A DNA stretch of 64,000 nt from Desmodus rotundus (GCF_022682495.2 NC_071390.1:149954583-150018582); one strand, 5' to 3'. Positions 11,216-23,627 are shown, numbered from the stretch's first letter. The notes: generated from the sequence alone by a model not told the origin. Made by a program: numbers and translations.

Positions 11216-11744
11216 AATGGGCAGTATGCTTGTCCATTAATCTGACCAATGTCACCTACTACTTGGCCTTTGATGGCTTCTCACTGATTTTAAAACAAAA
11301 CCCAACCTCCTGTATGTAGCCCCCTGTACCCCTCCAATGTTACCTATATCACTTTCTTTTCTTTCTTTCTTTCTACACTGCTCTTTTCCTTCTTAAAATC
11401 ATTCCGGTTCTTTCCCACCCCTGGACCTGCACCCAGCTCTCCCAAACCTGTCTAACATCACTCTGCCCCACCCTCTCTCCACCCTCTTCAAAGCCTTCCT
11501 TCCTACCCTTCCTGTCTCAGACTTAAAGTTTATTCTTCGTGAGCACTCCCTCCTGTTTCTCCATTCACAGAACTAGTCACAGTGCTGTAATAAGTTACTT
11601 CTCCTTTTTCATCTTCTTTTCATCTCTCCCTTTGGACTGTTAAGTCCTTGAAGACTGGGAGCCTGTCTCCTTCATACACCACTCTAGGTCCTGTGTCTGG
11701 CAGACAGTGCTTGGCATATACTGGTCACTCATCAAATGTTTATT
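11216..11744 (+). repeat. LINE2 3' end
   Basis: Runs from 'ggcctttgatggcttctcactg' through 'cttcaaagccttccttcc' to the classic L2 tail ('ccttgaagactgggagcctgtctcc', 'gtcctgtgtctggcagacagtgcttggcatat', 'catcaaatgtttattga'). A (TTTC)n tract lies at 11356-11376. Confidence 0.75.
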
Positions 11745-11987
11745 GAAAGAGCAAGTGAGCCTTGGCTGGTGTGGCTAGTGGACTGAGCGCCTGCCTGTGA
11801 ACCAAATTGTTGTTGCGGGTTCGATTCCCAGTCAGGGCACATTCCTGGGTTGCAGGCCAAGTCCCCAGCATGGGGTGTGCAAGAGGCAACCACAGATTGA
11901 TGTTTCTCTCCCTCTCTTTCTCCCTCCCTTCGCCTCTCTGTAAATAAATAAAATCTAAAAAAAGAAAAGAAAAGAAAGAGCAAGTGA
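11745..11987 (+). mobile_element. Bat VES-type SINE with TSD
   Basis: The SINE body 11759-11973 starts CTTGGCTGGTGTGGCTAGTG, has a box B-like GGTTCGATTCCCAGTCAGG, a CT-rich 3' part and an A-rich tail. A perfect 14-bp TSD GAAAGAGCAAGTGA lies at 11745-11758 and 11974-11987. It belongs to the 'tggctggtgtggct' type. It inserted right at the end of the preceding L2. Confidence 0.92.
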
Positions 11988-13255
11988 CTGAAGTCTATTT
12001 CAGATTAGGAATAAAATAATGTTTAATATCACCTTTGAGTGTGGAGTTTGGACACCCACTGAAGGAAGGAGTCTGCCTGGGGGCGTGGATGAAACGTGGC
12101 CAGAGGTGGACATGGAGAGGCCCTGAGGGGTGAACCAGCCACACTGAGGCATGCAGCCCAGCGCGCGTCCATGAGTGATGGGTCCCCGATAAAAGACAGA
12201 GTTGGGGTTAATCCTAAAGAAGGTAAAATGACTTAGCCTCTGGAGGAAGGTTTGGGTACTCCAGGAAATGAATCTTTTAAAGAAATCCAATCGCCCTCCA
12301 CACTAGGAGCACATTAGTCTTCCAAGAAGGAATGGCCTTTTCTAAGGGCGTAAGTTAGCCCTGGGGAGTGGGGTAGGCATAAGTAACAGCAGTCTGAGAT
12401 TCTAAAGCCAGTAACATTCGTGTAAAAATATATATGTACTTCAAATATCCTACCATTTCGGTAACCATAGGGGCACAATTTAATAACACCAAAAACAGTG
12501 CTCCTGGTCAGAATTTGGGGAACACATTTATTATTATAAATTGGTAATTTTGTGAATTCCTTAAATGTGTTCAGCTCTCTAGTGTATGAGAGATTTCCCT
12601 CTATTGTCTATGCCCTCAAATAGCACCCGTCTGGCAACCGCCCCTATAGGTTTCCCACCGGACTAGCAAAGCTCCGCATCCTCGGCATGTGAGTGGGAAA
12701 GTACAGCGTATTCAAATGAGAACAAGAGCAGGAGTTACTGTTATTTTTACTTAAATGCCATATTAACTTTCCAGAGAATTGGAAGGCATTCATCCTCCAT
12801 GGTATATACATTTAAAAGATTTACTTTGGCTCCAATAATCCTACTGAGTTAGCCACAAAAGTATGTTTCAAATAATGAGCTGCATGTTCAACATATCTCA
12901 GCACTATATAAATGAGCGTTTCCATAGGGCATATGGTATTTTAAATTAAATGTAGCTGCTTTGTTATGTAAAAGATCTAATTTCAGGAAAAAAAAAATGA
13001 TGGTGATAGATCATATCAGTAAACCCTTGAGGGTCTCCTAGTTGTTTAGGATATGGAACTGTCCAGACAGGTTTCTGTTCTCAAAGAGCTTATATTTACT
13101 GGGAGGAGACCCCCACCAAAGCCCCCAACCAAACAGGCAACTGCAGGGGTGTCCTAAGGGCACAAACAGGGGACTCCAGTTGACATCAAAAGTCCGGAGG
13201 AGGAGTTTACCTCAGAACTGGAGCAGGGGAGGGGCGGTCAAAGGCTCTGGGAATC
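11988..13255. other. Intergenic, no gene seen
   Basis: About 1.3 kb of unique AT-rich sequence with no coding homology and no repeat I can name. It may hold conserved non-coding DNA. Confidence 0.4.
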
Positions 13256-13740
13256 TGGTCTCCCTTGCTTGACATTTCTTTCCCTCAGTTTTTCCAAATT
13301 CCTTTCAAATGTCAGTCCTCCAAGAAGTTTTTCCCATCTTTTGGCTGGAACGTCCCCTCTCTGAAGACTCTGCTTGTGTTACTGCCATTTGCACACACTT
13401 CGGGGGGCAATTTAATGTTGGGGTCAGGAAGGGCACCCTGGGATCAGACAGCCTAGAGCGGAATCCTGTCTGCTGCGTGACACCTTACATAAATTTCCGA
13501 TGCCTCAGTTTCCTTATCTGTGTGAAGATGCAGTGAGTTAGTACAGCGAACACTCAGAATGGGGCCTGGCACAGGGTGAGCCTCACTAGGAGTTCGCTTG
13601 TTCTTCCACAAGGGTCTCGTCTCTTTCATGTCGTTGTCAGTTCCTTGGAAGCAGGCACTGTGGTGTGCATCTTTGGGTCCCACCCAGAGGCCCCAAGCTT
13701 TCTCCACCCTTCCAGGGTCTAAAACGTTTCCTCGTTCATT
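13256..13740 (+). repeat. LINE2 pieces around a MIR
   Basis: 13256-13425 ('ttcaaatgtcagtcctccaagaag') and 13585-13740 ('cttggaagcaggcactgtggtgtgcatctttgggtccc') read like parts of one L2. 13430-13575 ('gcctcagtttccttatctgtgtgaa', 'ggggcctggcacagggtga') is a forward MIR. All are old and diverged. Confidence 0.55.
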
Positions 13741-13884
13741 TCAAGTGCAAAAAAAATAATGTGCTGTGATTCATAACGGTTTACCAGGTGCTATGGGTTA
13801 AATCTGAGCTCCTTGTGGAGGTAATTTAAAAAGTGCACACAGTGGGTCATTTACATTAAACGCTTACTTAGATACAAGAGGTTG

Positions 13885-14020
13885 CCAAATGACGACACCT
13901 AACACTTACTGGCATGTACTTCATGCCAAACACTTGGCTACGCACGTTTCACTCATTATGTTGCTTCGATCACACTTAAATCTCCAAGGTGCTCTCACAC
14001 TCTTATAGGAAGCCTGAAAA
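13885..14020 (-). repeat. MIR fragment (reverse)
   Basis: 'aacacttactggcatgtacttcatgccaaacacttggcta ... tttcactcattatg' is the reverse MIR tail ('ttactatgtgccaggcactgtgct ... ctcattta'). Confidence 0.5.
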
Positions 14021-14560
14021 TTTGCCGTCACCCTTTTTCCTGGCACCGAGAACCATGTATTGTCAATAAAATTAGATTTTATATCATCTAAATACAATAC
14101 ACTTAGACTATATACTATTTCAAAGCCATTTCTTTCCACAAACTTGCTATAATTACAGTGCTATTATACTCTTCATGTTATAATTCTAAAATTACCACAT
14201 GCATAGAGGGGAGATTCCTTTGTACCTTCATCATGGAGTTCCTCACCACTCTCAAGAGTGCAGATACACAAATGCACAGTCAGCACTGTTAGAATATACT
14301 GTACAGGTCAAACTGTAATTAAAATAATTGTTGTTTACATAGCACGGTAAATATATCCACTACTTGAGTCATAATCACAGTAGTTAGAGACAGAAAACAG
14401 CAATTAAATAATCCAGTCAACCCCAGCCACAGTGTGTCAGCCAAGATCCCGGCAGAGAAGATTTGAGAATTAATTTCAAGCAAAAAAAAAGAAAAAAATA
14501 TATATCAGACACATGGCATCACTCTTTATTCTCCCTCTCTTCACATTAGTGTGGTTTTTG
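14021..14560. other. Intergenic, no gene seen
   Basis: AT-rich unique sequence with no recognised feature. A short A/AT-rich simple tract lies at 14481-14505. Confidence 0.4.
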
Positions 14561-14725
14561 TTCATTCATTCATTCACTCATTCATTCAACAAACACAGCT
14601 TCCCATTTACCACAGTAACCATCTACACTGTTTGCCACGTGCCGGGCCCTTTGCTAGGAACAATATCTAGAAGAGTGAGAACAGGTTCCTACCTTCAAGG
14701 AGCTCTCAGTTCCTAAAAACAGACC
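14561..14725 (-). repeat. LINE2 tail (reverse)
   Basis: (CATT)n-like start 'cattcattcattcactcattcattcaacaaa' followed by 'cgtgccgggccctttgctagg' and 'taccttcaaggagctctcag', the reverse of the L2 3' end. Confidence 0.65.
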
Positions 14726-14819
14726 AAGATGAATGCCCTCAGAGTCTGCTCCTGAGCTCCAGGTGATTAAGTGGGGGTGGCTCGCACGTGTGCGACCAAT
14801 CCCAGCAGAAGTATCATGT

Positions 14820-14990
14820 GAGACAATAACTGACATTTGTGGAGCTCATACTACAGGTGAGGCACTGTGCTGGATGCTTTACACACATCGTTGTATTCAA
14901 CTCTCACCCCAACAGATTATTATGTAGAAATTGGTATTATTATCCCCTTCAATAGGCAATGACAATGAAGCCTGGAAAGATTAGATAAAC
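14820..14990 (-). repeat. MIR (reverse)
   Basis: 'aggcactgtgctggatgctttacacacatcgttgtattcaactctcac', then 'attggtattattatcccc', then 'aatgaagcctgg': the reverse MIR order. Confidence 0.7.
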
Positions 14991-16599
14991 TAGTCTCCAA
15001 CAGCCTCCACCCTTCCCAGCCCCTTGTCCCTTGTCATCAAATATCTCCTGAGGCTGTAATGGTGCAGCGATGAACCTGGGCTGCCTTGAAGGGGCTAGCC
15101 AAAGGCTGGAAGGCGGATGGGGAGGCCCAATCTATAATGGCACCTTGCCTGGGCGAGGGGTGCCAAAACTTGGTTCTGTTCCAGCTGCTGCACTGGGCAC
15201 GGCCCCCCACTGCAGTGTTTGCCTCTCTCTGTGGGCCTGGCTACACACGGCCCCGGAGCTTGGTGCCAGTGTGGATTCAGGCAGTTGCAGCCTCTCAGAA
15301 CCGTGCCCTTCCCCCCAAACATTTTCTTCCCACTTCTTACTCTCTTACTTCCTATATCTCACTTTGAGTCCACACTCTCAGACAGTTAAATTGTCTCTAA
15401 CAAACACTACCAAGGGCCAAAGTGTCTCCCCAAACTGCAAAGTGGTTTTCTGAAGCCTCTTTTCTTAGGCTGGAAACACACTCACACACACACAAGCTCA
15501 ATCTCCACCCGGGCTTCTGCTCTGGAGAACTGCATGACAGTGCGCACGTTTGAACATCAAAACGGTTCCTAAGTTAGAGGCTTCCTTCACTGGTGACCTT
15601 TAGTGCCACCCCTCTTTGTGGAGGAGGCAGTGGGGGAAGTGGCTGGTCATGTATGCCCTGAGGCCAACAGTGCTCCACCATCTATTGTGTGAGCAGCCAA
15701 GCTGTGCCTCTGGCACTTCTGCTAAGGTTTTTCTGCTTCCTGTTGCCTGGGGGTGGGGAGCAGGAATGGTGACGGGTGGCCAGTGGATGAGCTCTCTCTC
15801 TGCCAGGAACGAGTGGCGGCATCCCTGGGAGGTGGCAAGGTGCTTATAGCCTTGTTTCAACCACTCGCTCACCTCCTAATTTATCCTAATTCTAGCTCTC
15901 AAAGCCTTTGCTGATATGAGATTTCTGGCTCCAAAGGTGAAACAGAGTCAGGATGCCATGCTGGCATACCTTCGAAATTCTGTAGGAGATGCTTTGCACC
16001 TCCTTGGAGAACCTCCTTTCGGGTAACCTCGCCATTGTTCCTGCCGCCTGCCAGCGACTAAAGCGCTCTGACGTCTCTCACAAACGTGAAATGGAGTATG
16101 GATGACTTAGCGCTTGTTTGCTGCTGGTCTTTCTTCAATCAACTAACATGCAAGTTGTGGAATAATGGTTCAGTCCTCGTTGAAATATCTGCCCTCAGTA
16201 GGAGGCATACTATCAAAACCATCGCCATTAGCAGCGAGCACGCACCGAGTTCTCACTGTAATGGTATAATTCCATGGCAATGGAATGATTATGAATATTT
16301 CAAGCCCACTAAAGGGAAATTCATTTAGAAATTTATTGGAGAAAAGAGGGCATTCACTTGTCCTCCTGCAATCCTTGACCCAGATGATCAAAATCCCCTT
16401 CTAGAAGCTCTTACACATCTTAACACAGAAAACAAAAGTGTTTCTATGCTGCCCTGCTTCAAACAATAAGCTTCTCACTTCGAATACAATAAAATGAATC
16501 GCAGAAGTGTTTCATCACCATCCTTTCCACCACCGCCTCTCTTTTAAGTTGTTTAATATTCTGATCTCTCACTCGCCAGAGTCTGGGTTGACACAAGCT
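14991..16599. other. Intergenic, no gene seen
   Basis: About 1.6 kb with no nameable repeat. The open frames at 15070-15453 and 15086-15367 overlap each other in different frames and match no family. 16130-16340 is AT-rich with a run of short palindromic pieces ('tccatggcaatgga') and could be conserved non-coding DNA. Confidence 0.4.
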
Positions 16600-16730
16600 C
16601 CCTGTGAAGCAGGCAGGCAGGTAGAGTTAGCTTTGTGTAATGGATGGGGAAACTGAGGCTCAGGGTAGTTAAATGATCTGTCCCAGTCACATAGTCTGTG
16701 ACAGTATCAGTTAAATGCAGATCTCCAATT
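16600..16730 (-). repeat. MIR (reverse)
   Basis: 'atggatggggaaactgaggctcagggtagttaaatgatctgtcccagtcacatag' is the reverse MIR core. Confidence 0.7.
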
Positions 16731-16769
16731 TCCCCCAAACGGACCTCTCCCTCCAGGTCTAGTGATTTG

Positions 16770-16993
16770 TTTTTTATCCTCACCAGAGGATATGCTTATT
16801 GGTTTTAGAGAGAGAAGAAGGGAGGTAGGGAGGGAGGGAGGGAGGGAGAGAAGCATTGATTGGTTGCCTCTCATACACACCCCCACTGGGGACCAAACCC
16901 GCAGCCCAGGTATGTGCCCTGATCAGGAATCAAACCTGAGACCTTTCGGTTTACTGGATGATGCCTCAACCAACTGAGCCACACTGGCTAGAG
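16770..16993 (-). mobile_element. Bat VES-type SINE (reverse)
   Basis: On the + strand it starts with a T-rich tail and a (GGGA)n tract (16826-16851), then 'aagcattgattggttgcctctcatac', 'ggaatcaaacctgagacc' (reverse box B) and ends 'caaccaactgagccacactggctag' (reverse box A). No clean TSD is visible, so it is older than the copies with TSDs. Confidence 0.85.
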
Positions 16994-17684
16994 CTAGGCC
17001 TGGTGGTTTCTGACCCTTGACCTCTGAACTCTGAGGTCTAAAGGTCACCTCTTCTCTACCTGTATGTTAACGGTTGGATCGAACACTTTGCCCTCTAAAG
17101 AGCTATCAAAGATATGGCTAATACTGGACACTATGACTATCACAATTAATCAACTCTAATGAAGTAAAAATTTGCTACCAAACATCCTAAAAACAAATAA
17201 GCAAACACACACATAACTTTTGAGCTCCATTTTTATTGAAATTCGGACTGAAGTTTGTTCTCTGACTGAGCGGTCAGTCTTCTTCCAACAGTTAGTCAAT
17301 CCCAAAGTACTTATTAACCAGCCACCAGGCTGGCAGAGAGTGAAGTGTAGGAAGTGATCCCTGACCTCAAGCAGTTTGAGTCTAATTGTAGGGAGACAAA
17401 CAAAGGAACAATCAGTAAGTAACGTTAACAAGTCTTCAATGCCAACTACCATGGTGTGTATTGGGAGAAGTGAGCCCAGGACACGGATGAACAACCCACG
17501 AGCCTGCCGTGCCAGCGGGGGCTGGGCCCGCGTGAGCATCCCGAAGCGAAGAGCCCAGGCCCCGTCGTGGCCGGTAGTCTTCCTGCCTAGCTGTCCTGAG
17601 GTGAAATCTCCTGGAGGAGGAGGTTATTTGTTGATAAATCTCTATTCCCACCGCTCCTATTTAAGAAGAGTTGTCAAAAGGCTG
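16994..17684. other. Intergenic, no gene seen
   Basis: Unique sequence. 17230-17450 ('ctgacctcaagcagtttgagtctaattgtagggagac') may be diverged reverse L2. No coding homology. Confidence 0.4.
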
Positions 17685-17895
17685 TGGAGGTAGACTTTCT
17701 GGTTCAAATCCTGGTTGCATCACCTATTGGTCCTATAATCTTGAACAAATTACTTAAACTCTCCATGGCCAGTTTCCTCATCCGTAAACAAGTACCTATT
17801 GCAGAGGGTTATTATAAGAAGTAAATTAATTACTACGTGTCAGGGGTCTAGAAAAATACCTGACACACGTGAAATATTCCAAACATATTAACTGC
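17685..17895 (+). repeat. MIR
   Basis: 'tctggttcaaatcctggttgcatcacc', 'aaattacttaaactctccatggcc', 'cctcatccgtaaacaag' and 'acctgacacacgtg' in MIR order. Confidence 0.75.
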
Positions 17896-17989
17896 GATTA
17901 CAATGATTTGCATTTGGTCAAGGTTTATCTGTTCAAATAGAGCATAACAACATAAGAGCAGAGTTTTAATGTCTAAACCTTTGTGAGCA

Positions 17990-18125
17990 TATTCATTCAG
18001 CAGCCTTTATTGAGCACCTACTATGTGGGATGGGTATATAGTGACGAACAAGAAAACCAAAGGTCCTCGATAAACCAGCACAGAGACAAGATGCAGTGGA
18101 AGGCAGAATGTTCCTTCATAATGAC
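17990..18125 (-). repeat. LINE2 tail (reverse)
   Basis: 'cattcagcagcctttattgagcacctactatgtgggat' then 'agtgacgaacaag', the reverse of the L2 3' end. Confidence 0.65.
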
Positions 18126-18149
18126 AATTGACCAATTTGAGTCAGACCG

Positions 18150-19262
18150 GGTTTTTTAAATGAATAGACTACTTTTTAAAACAGTCTGAGGCTTACCGAA
18201 AAACTGAGCAAATACTACGGAGAGCTCCCATATATCCCGCCCACTCTGCCGCGACACACACACACATATATGCACACACGTGGTTTCCCCTCCCATTAAC
18301 ATCTTACATGAGTGTGGTGCCTTTGTTAAAACTGATGAACCAATTTTGATATAGTATTATTAATAAGGGCTGTGGTTTATATTAGAATTCACTCTTTCTG
18401 TTGTACAGCTCTATGGGTTTTGCAAAACGCACACTATAGCGTGTCCACCATGACAGTATCGTATCAAAGAGCCTTGCCACCCCACAAATAACCACTGAGC
18501 TTTTTACTGTCTCCATACTTTTGCTTTTTCCAGAATGTCATGTAGTTGAAATCATAAAGTATATAGCCTGATCTATAGACTGATTTGAACTTAGAAATAC
18601 ACATTTAAATTCCTCCATGTCTTTTTATGACTTGATAGCTCGTTTCTTTTTATTTATCATCTGATGTATCCCAGTTTATCACATTCACCTGTCAAAAAGC
18701 ATCTTAGCTGTTTCCAGCTTGGGGCAATTACAAATAAAGCTGCTATAAACATTTCTGTGCAGGTTTTTGGGTGGATGTAGTTTCCAGCTGGGCAAATACC
18801 TAGGAGCATGACTGCTGGTTCATACGGTATGACTATGGTTAGCTTCGTAAAAAGCTGCCAAACTGTCTTCCAAAGTATCTGTACCATTTTGCATTCCCAC
18901 CAGCAGTGAGTGAGAGTTCCTCTTACTCCACATCCTTGCCGGTGCTTGGTGTTGTCAGTGTTTTGGATAGTCACCATTCTAAGTGTACAGTGGTATCTCG
19001 TCATTGTTTTCATTTGCAACTCCCTAATGGCATAGTTGTTGATTACTTTTTAATATGCTTATTCCATCTGCTTATCTTCATAGATGGGTGTCTATTCAGA
19101 TCTTTTGCCCATTTTTAAATTAGACTGGTTTTTTTTATTGCTGAGTTTCTGGATTCTTTTTTTTAAAATATTTTGGTTACAAGCCCCTTATCAAATGTGT
19201 TTTGCAAAGCATTTCTCCTGGGCTGTGGCTTGTCTTTTCTTTCTCTTAAAAGTCATATTATT
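18150..19262 (-). mobile_element. Old L1 fragment (reverse), 3' part
   Basis: About 1.1 kb reading the reverse of L1 ORF2-end and 3' UTR: 'cagaatgtcatgtagttgaaatcataaagt', 'gcaattacaaataaagctgctataaacattt', 'gggcaaatacctaggagcatgactgctgg', 'ccattttgcattcccaccagcag', 'cccatttttaaatt', 'cccttatcaaatgtgttttgcaaa'. The minus-strand frame 18657-19019 is a relic of ORF2 C-terminal sequence. It is not functional. Confidence 0.85.
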
Positions 19263-21825
19263 TTGAAAGCAAGTTAATACTTGCTGCTCCACTAGGGTTG
19301 GTTTCCCACTGTGCCGTTGCTTTAGTACCAGTGCTGGCTTCTTTCACAAAATCACTGTAGAAGGAGGAGACAGAAACAGATTGTAAAATCTTAAGGACCA
19401 TGGAATAACTTCAGTTCCTCAACTGGGGGTAATTCATAGCCACATAGGATCTCATCACATATTTTCGGTTGTAATTAGAAATTATAATAAATGTGCTCAA
19501 ACAGCATCAGAAAAATTACATCCAAATGGAGTTTCGTTAGGAAAAATCCTGTCCTGAATAAATGTGTGGAAATAAAGGCTAGGTTTCAGCCCCCCAAAAC
19601 CCTATCCCCATCTCTACTTTTACACCAAGCGAGTTTCTTTGCTTTAGAATAAGCCTCTGTATTTAATTAGCTCCATTGGGAGCATGTCTGCACAAGGGTA
19701 TTAAATCCTTGATAGGTTGTTATAAATCTTGTCTTTGGCCACACTCACAGAAACCCAGCCCAGGAGCCCCTCACCCCACCTCTACAGAACTTTACAATGT
19801 CGGTTAGTCATCCACGTCAATGACTTCATCCGTTACCCACGCCCAGCCAGTCTGCCTGGCCGCACACTGCAGACACGCTGCATCAGAAGTAACTCTGCCC
19901 CGCATCTCCAGGGGAGCAGAGGAATAGGGAAAACTGTAGGGAGAAGCTAGGCATGGATGGGAACCAGCTGAAAGTTTTCCAGGAACACTGAAACGTTCTT
20001 TCTCCACTTGTGGCAAATGACATGGATTTTCTTAATGAGCACATGCAGCCAAAAACCCCAGTTTATACAGTGGAAGGAAAACAGTCTCCCAGAGCAAGCA
20101 GCAATGCCCGGAGGAAAGGATTGAGAAACAACTCCAGACGCAGAATGCTAAGCGCTGGCTTCTGAACACCCTGTTCTCAGACCACATAGGCATGGTGTCC
20201 AGGCCTCTCACCGTGGCCTTTAGGAAGTCGTCAGGCCCACCTCTTTCAAGGTGTCAGCCGTGGATAGCAACACCATTAGCATGAAGGATAATGCAGTCTT
20301 CCAGCAGACAAAATAAGGAGGACAATGTTTTCCACATGGCTGCACTAAAGAGTTCATTTAAAAAAAAAAAAAAAACACTTGCAACTATTATGGAAAAGTC
20401 CAAGTTAAATGTGTTTTTTAAAAAAATCTGGTCAGTATTTTGCTGGGAAATTTACACTTAAAGAAATGGTCTTTGGGGCTCCTGGGGAGATGGCATTAAG
20501 CTGACACATTTTTCAGATCAAAAAGGCTGCCCTAAAAACACATACCTTCCCAGGAAACAGTGAAGAGACCCGGGTCTTTCTGGGCTGGGCCACCCACTGG
20601 CCCCTCAGAGCCCCCATGCCAAGAAGTCAAACTCGATAGAATCCTGGCCTCAGCCCTCTTCCTATTGGCCAGTGGAGAACACGGTGCCCTACGTTGGCTT
20701 TCCGTTTTGCTTTGCTTTGTTTTTCAGATTGTGGCGATCACATCTGTTCCTTATCTGTCCTCTTCCATAGGGATTGTTTACAAGGGCCCCCCAAACAACA
20801 GCATCTGTCTAATCTCCACAGAGATGACAAAAGACAAGACACCGGGAATTTGGCCTGTCTACAAACCTCGGAGCCAAAGGCAGTGTTTTCAGAGTGAACA
20901 CCAGGGCTCTCCAAGGGACTTAGGCCCGGGAACTGGGAACGAGACTGGAGAGAATATGGCCTTGTCTCGGGGAGCTGCAGAGACACAGATGTAGCTTCTC
21001 TAGTGTCATCGCTACAAGGGCTTCCCACTCCCCCCCACGCAGAAGTCCTCGCGTTTTGAAAGAGGCTTTCTAAGGGCTCTGTCTGCCCCTCTCCTGCCGT
21101 TTCTTTCTCTGGTCTTCTCCCTCCCGCTTTTCCTCTCTGGATTCCCAGAAGTCAGGGGCCGAGCAGCCTTACCAGCCTGCAGATGCCATTATTTCGGCAA
21201 GATGTTTGACGGTGGAATGAAGGCCTGCCAAAGGTGAGCTGGCGGCTTCACCTCGGCACCCACGAATTCAGGAGCACACCTGCGACTTTTCACAGTAGAA
21301 GCCGGGCCCTCAGTTTCATTTTATTTTTTAATTCTACTTGTCAATGTCATATGTCCGACATGGAAAAGTCCGGAATGTGGTGCTGCTCAGGGTGCAGCCA
21401 GGCGCGGCTGCTGGTCCGCAGCGGTGCTGCCGTGGCCGACCGTGAGGCGCGAGCAGAAGTAGGGGAGGCACCAGGCACTGTCACAGAGTGTCCCGGGGGC
21501 ACCGTGTCGTTGCCTCTACTTATAAATTTTAGGGGCCTATGTCTTATAGGTCTTCATTTCTCTAGATGTTCATTTTTATTGTATTTACAAGATGTTAAGC
21601 TGTAGTTGATTGGAACCTTAAAAAGAAAAAGCTTCAGCACATAGAGTTTGAAAAGCAAAACACATACTATAAAAAACACTCATATACCCATTAATTACCC
21701 AAGCTTCATCAAGTCTGAACATATCACCATATTTGACTTTGTCTTTTTTTTTTATGAAAACATTACATATTGCTCCTCCTTTTTTTTCTTCTCCTTTTTC
21801 CCTCCCCTCCTTTTCTCTCCCCTCT
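19263..21825. other. Intergenic, no gene seen
   Basis: About 2.5 kb without nameable transposons. 19420-19700 is AT-rich and could be conserved. 20345-20375 is an A-run. The open frame 20560-20994 (144 codons) has no recognised domain, and a second frame overlaps it. 21730-21835 is a T/CT-rich simple tract. I see no coding gene. Confidence 0.4.
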
Positions 21826-23010
21826 TTCCTTTTAGGTGGATGGAGCATGGTAGGCCCCCATGACTAGGGAGAGAGGGGGCCATAGTGGCCCAGCGTGGGG
21901 AGCCAAAGCTGGAGTCCAGGAGTCACATGGGACTCCTACATGAAGGGAGGGTGTGGGTATCTCTCCCTTCAGAGCCCAGGAGGGGTGAGGAGGGTGTCTG
22001 TGCAGGGGGAGCTTCTGGCATAGGGAATCACATCCCAAACCGGAGAGGAAGGCTCCTTTGTAGGGGAAAAGGTGACGGAAGAAATGAGAGATTCATTACA
22101 TTCTAACTGTATTGATCAAATTTAAAAAATGTAATAAGGAGAATAAGAACCAAGTTTTTATGGAAAGGGAGAAAACTAGAATAAATTCTGTGGTGTTGGA
22201 CTGCAATTAGATATGATGGCAAAAATGTATGGTTATTCATGTGTATATAGGTCAACAAAAAAGAAATGTAGACGTATGTGTATGCAGGTATACGTACATT
22301 CCCTGCCTCTGGCTGCTGGGGCCAATAGCAATGCAGACACCTAGTGCTCAGATCTCAACTTTTAAACACTATTCTCCACCAGAAGAAATGAGGGCTCCTT
22401 GGAGAAGTGGCTGATTCCAGAGCAAGGACTGCGGGAGAACAAGAGGAGCCTGGAACATCTTACACCAGAAACCAAGAAAGTGTTCGAACGACAATGAGGA
22501 CCTGGAGGCTCAGAAGGAAGCTGGAGGCACTGCCCTGGCCACCACGGACAGAACGTGAACATAAACTTGAGTAACGATAGTAGCAAATTATAACCTATCT
22601 CATAAAGTAGAGATCATGGGCCCCTACAGAGGTAAGTAAACACATGAATAAGTTGAGAGTTTAAAGAGGAGTGGGATATTTACAGAGTTATTAATTATCA
22701 AGGAGAGGAGATGACCTCTCCAGTGAAGGCTGGCGGGCACCACTCTAATCACATAATGAAAACCATTAATAACGGGACAACTTGAAATTGTCCCCATCTT
22801 ATGATAGACAATGAGAACACATCGCTTTTGTGATATTTCTGCCAAAGATGTACAACATGACTCTAATCACAAGGAAACATCAAAAAAAACCAAATTGAAG
22901 GACATTCTACAAAATAACTGACCTGGAATCTTCAAAAGCCACAGGGTCATAAACGTCAACAACAGACTGAGGAACTGTTTCATGAAGGAGAAGATTAAAG
23001 AGACATAGCA
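21826..23010 (+). mobile_element. Old L1 (L1M-type) 3' region
   Basis: Long forward match to the 3' part of an old mammalian L1: 'aataagaaccaagtttttatgg', 'ctctggctgctggggccaatagc', 'gagaagtggctgattccag', 'agtttaaagaggagtgggatatttacagag', 'gatgacctctccagtgaaggctggc', 'aaaccaaattgaaggacattc'. It is non-coding. I am unsure of the exact subfamily. Confidence 0.7.
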
Positions 23011-23374
23011 ACGAAATGCAAAGATGAGATGGGAGGCAGCAGCCCCAGCTGTGGCACCGGGGATCAAAGGCGAGGAGGACACCTGAGGAATGTGCCTCAG
23101 ACAGAATCCATCAGGTTGGAGCTGACTGGATGTGGGTGAGGAGAGAGAGGAGTGAGTCAAAGACGTCAGGAGTGTAGGAACCTGGACCCCGGGGAATCCG
23201 AGAAGCAGGAAGAGACACTGAGAGGGGGTCTGTTGGGAAGGTGATGACTGTGGTCTTAAGTGTGTTGAATGGATAGAGGCGGAAGACAGCCTGGCCAAAG
23301 TGGCAATCTGAATATGGTCATGGAACTAGAACAAGAACTTGAGGCTGCAGAGAAATAAAAGTGGGAGCTCTACG
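23011..23374 (-). repeat. Diverged ancient LINE sequence (reverse)
   Basis: 'gagctgactggatgtgggtgaggagagagaggagtgagtcaaagacg' resembles reverse L2-class sequence. Low certainty. The edge with the preceding L1 is unclear. Confidence 0.4.
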
Positions 23375-23627
23375 AGACAATGAGGCCCTAGCTGGTGTGG
23401 CTCTGTGGATTGAGTGCGGGCCTGGGAATCAAAGGGTCGCTGGTGGATTCCCAGTTGGGGCACATGCCTGGGTTGCAGGTCAGGTCCCCAGTAGGGGGCG
23501 CTTGAGAAGCAACCACACACTGATGTTTCCCTCTCTTTCTCCTTCCCTTCCCCTCTCTCTAAAAATAAATAGAAAATCTTTTTTTAAAAAGAAAACATTT
23601 TAAAAACTTTAAAAAAAGACAATGAGG
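23375..23627 (+). mobile_element. Bat VES-type SINE with TSD
   Basis: The SINE body 23386-23616 starts CCCTAGCTGGTGTGGCTCTG and has box B-like GGTGGATTCCCAGTTGGGG, a CT-rich stretch and an A-rich tail. An 11-bp TSD AGACAATGAGG lies at 23375-23385 and 23617-23627. It carries a CTCF-like motif in its middle. Confidence 0.92.
23488..23501 (+). promoter_or_regulatory. SINE-borne CTCF motif
   Basis: CCAGTAGGGGGCGC fits the CTCF core consensus at every position. It lies within the VES-type SINE 23386-23616, where other copies in the window read CCAGTTGGGGGCGT or have lost the GCGC, so this copy is one of the few with a full match. Occupancy is unknown. Confidence 0.55.

Noticed and set aside
11759..11860. 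tRNA gene-like head with A and B boxes
   Set aside because: It is the tRNA-derived head of a SINE with a TSD and A-rich tail, not a tRNA gene; the cloverleaf is not kept.
20560..20994. 144-codon open frame
   Set aside because: No recognisable domain, overlapping alternative frames, no splice or promoter context I can support.
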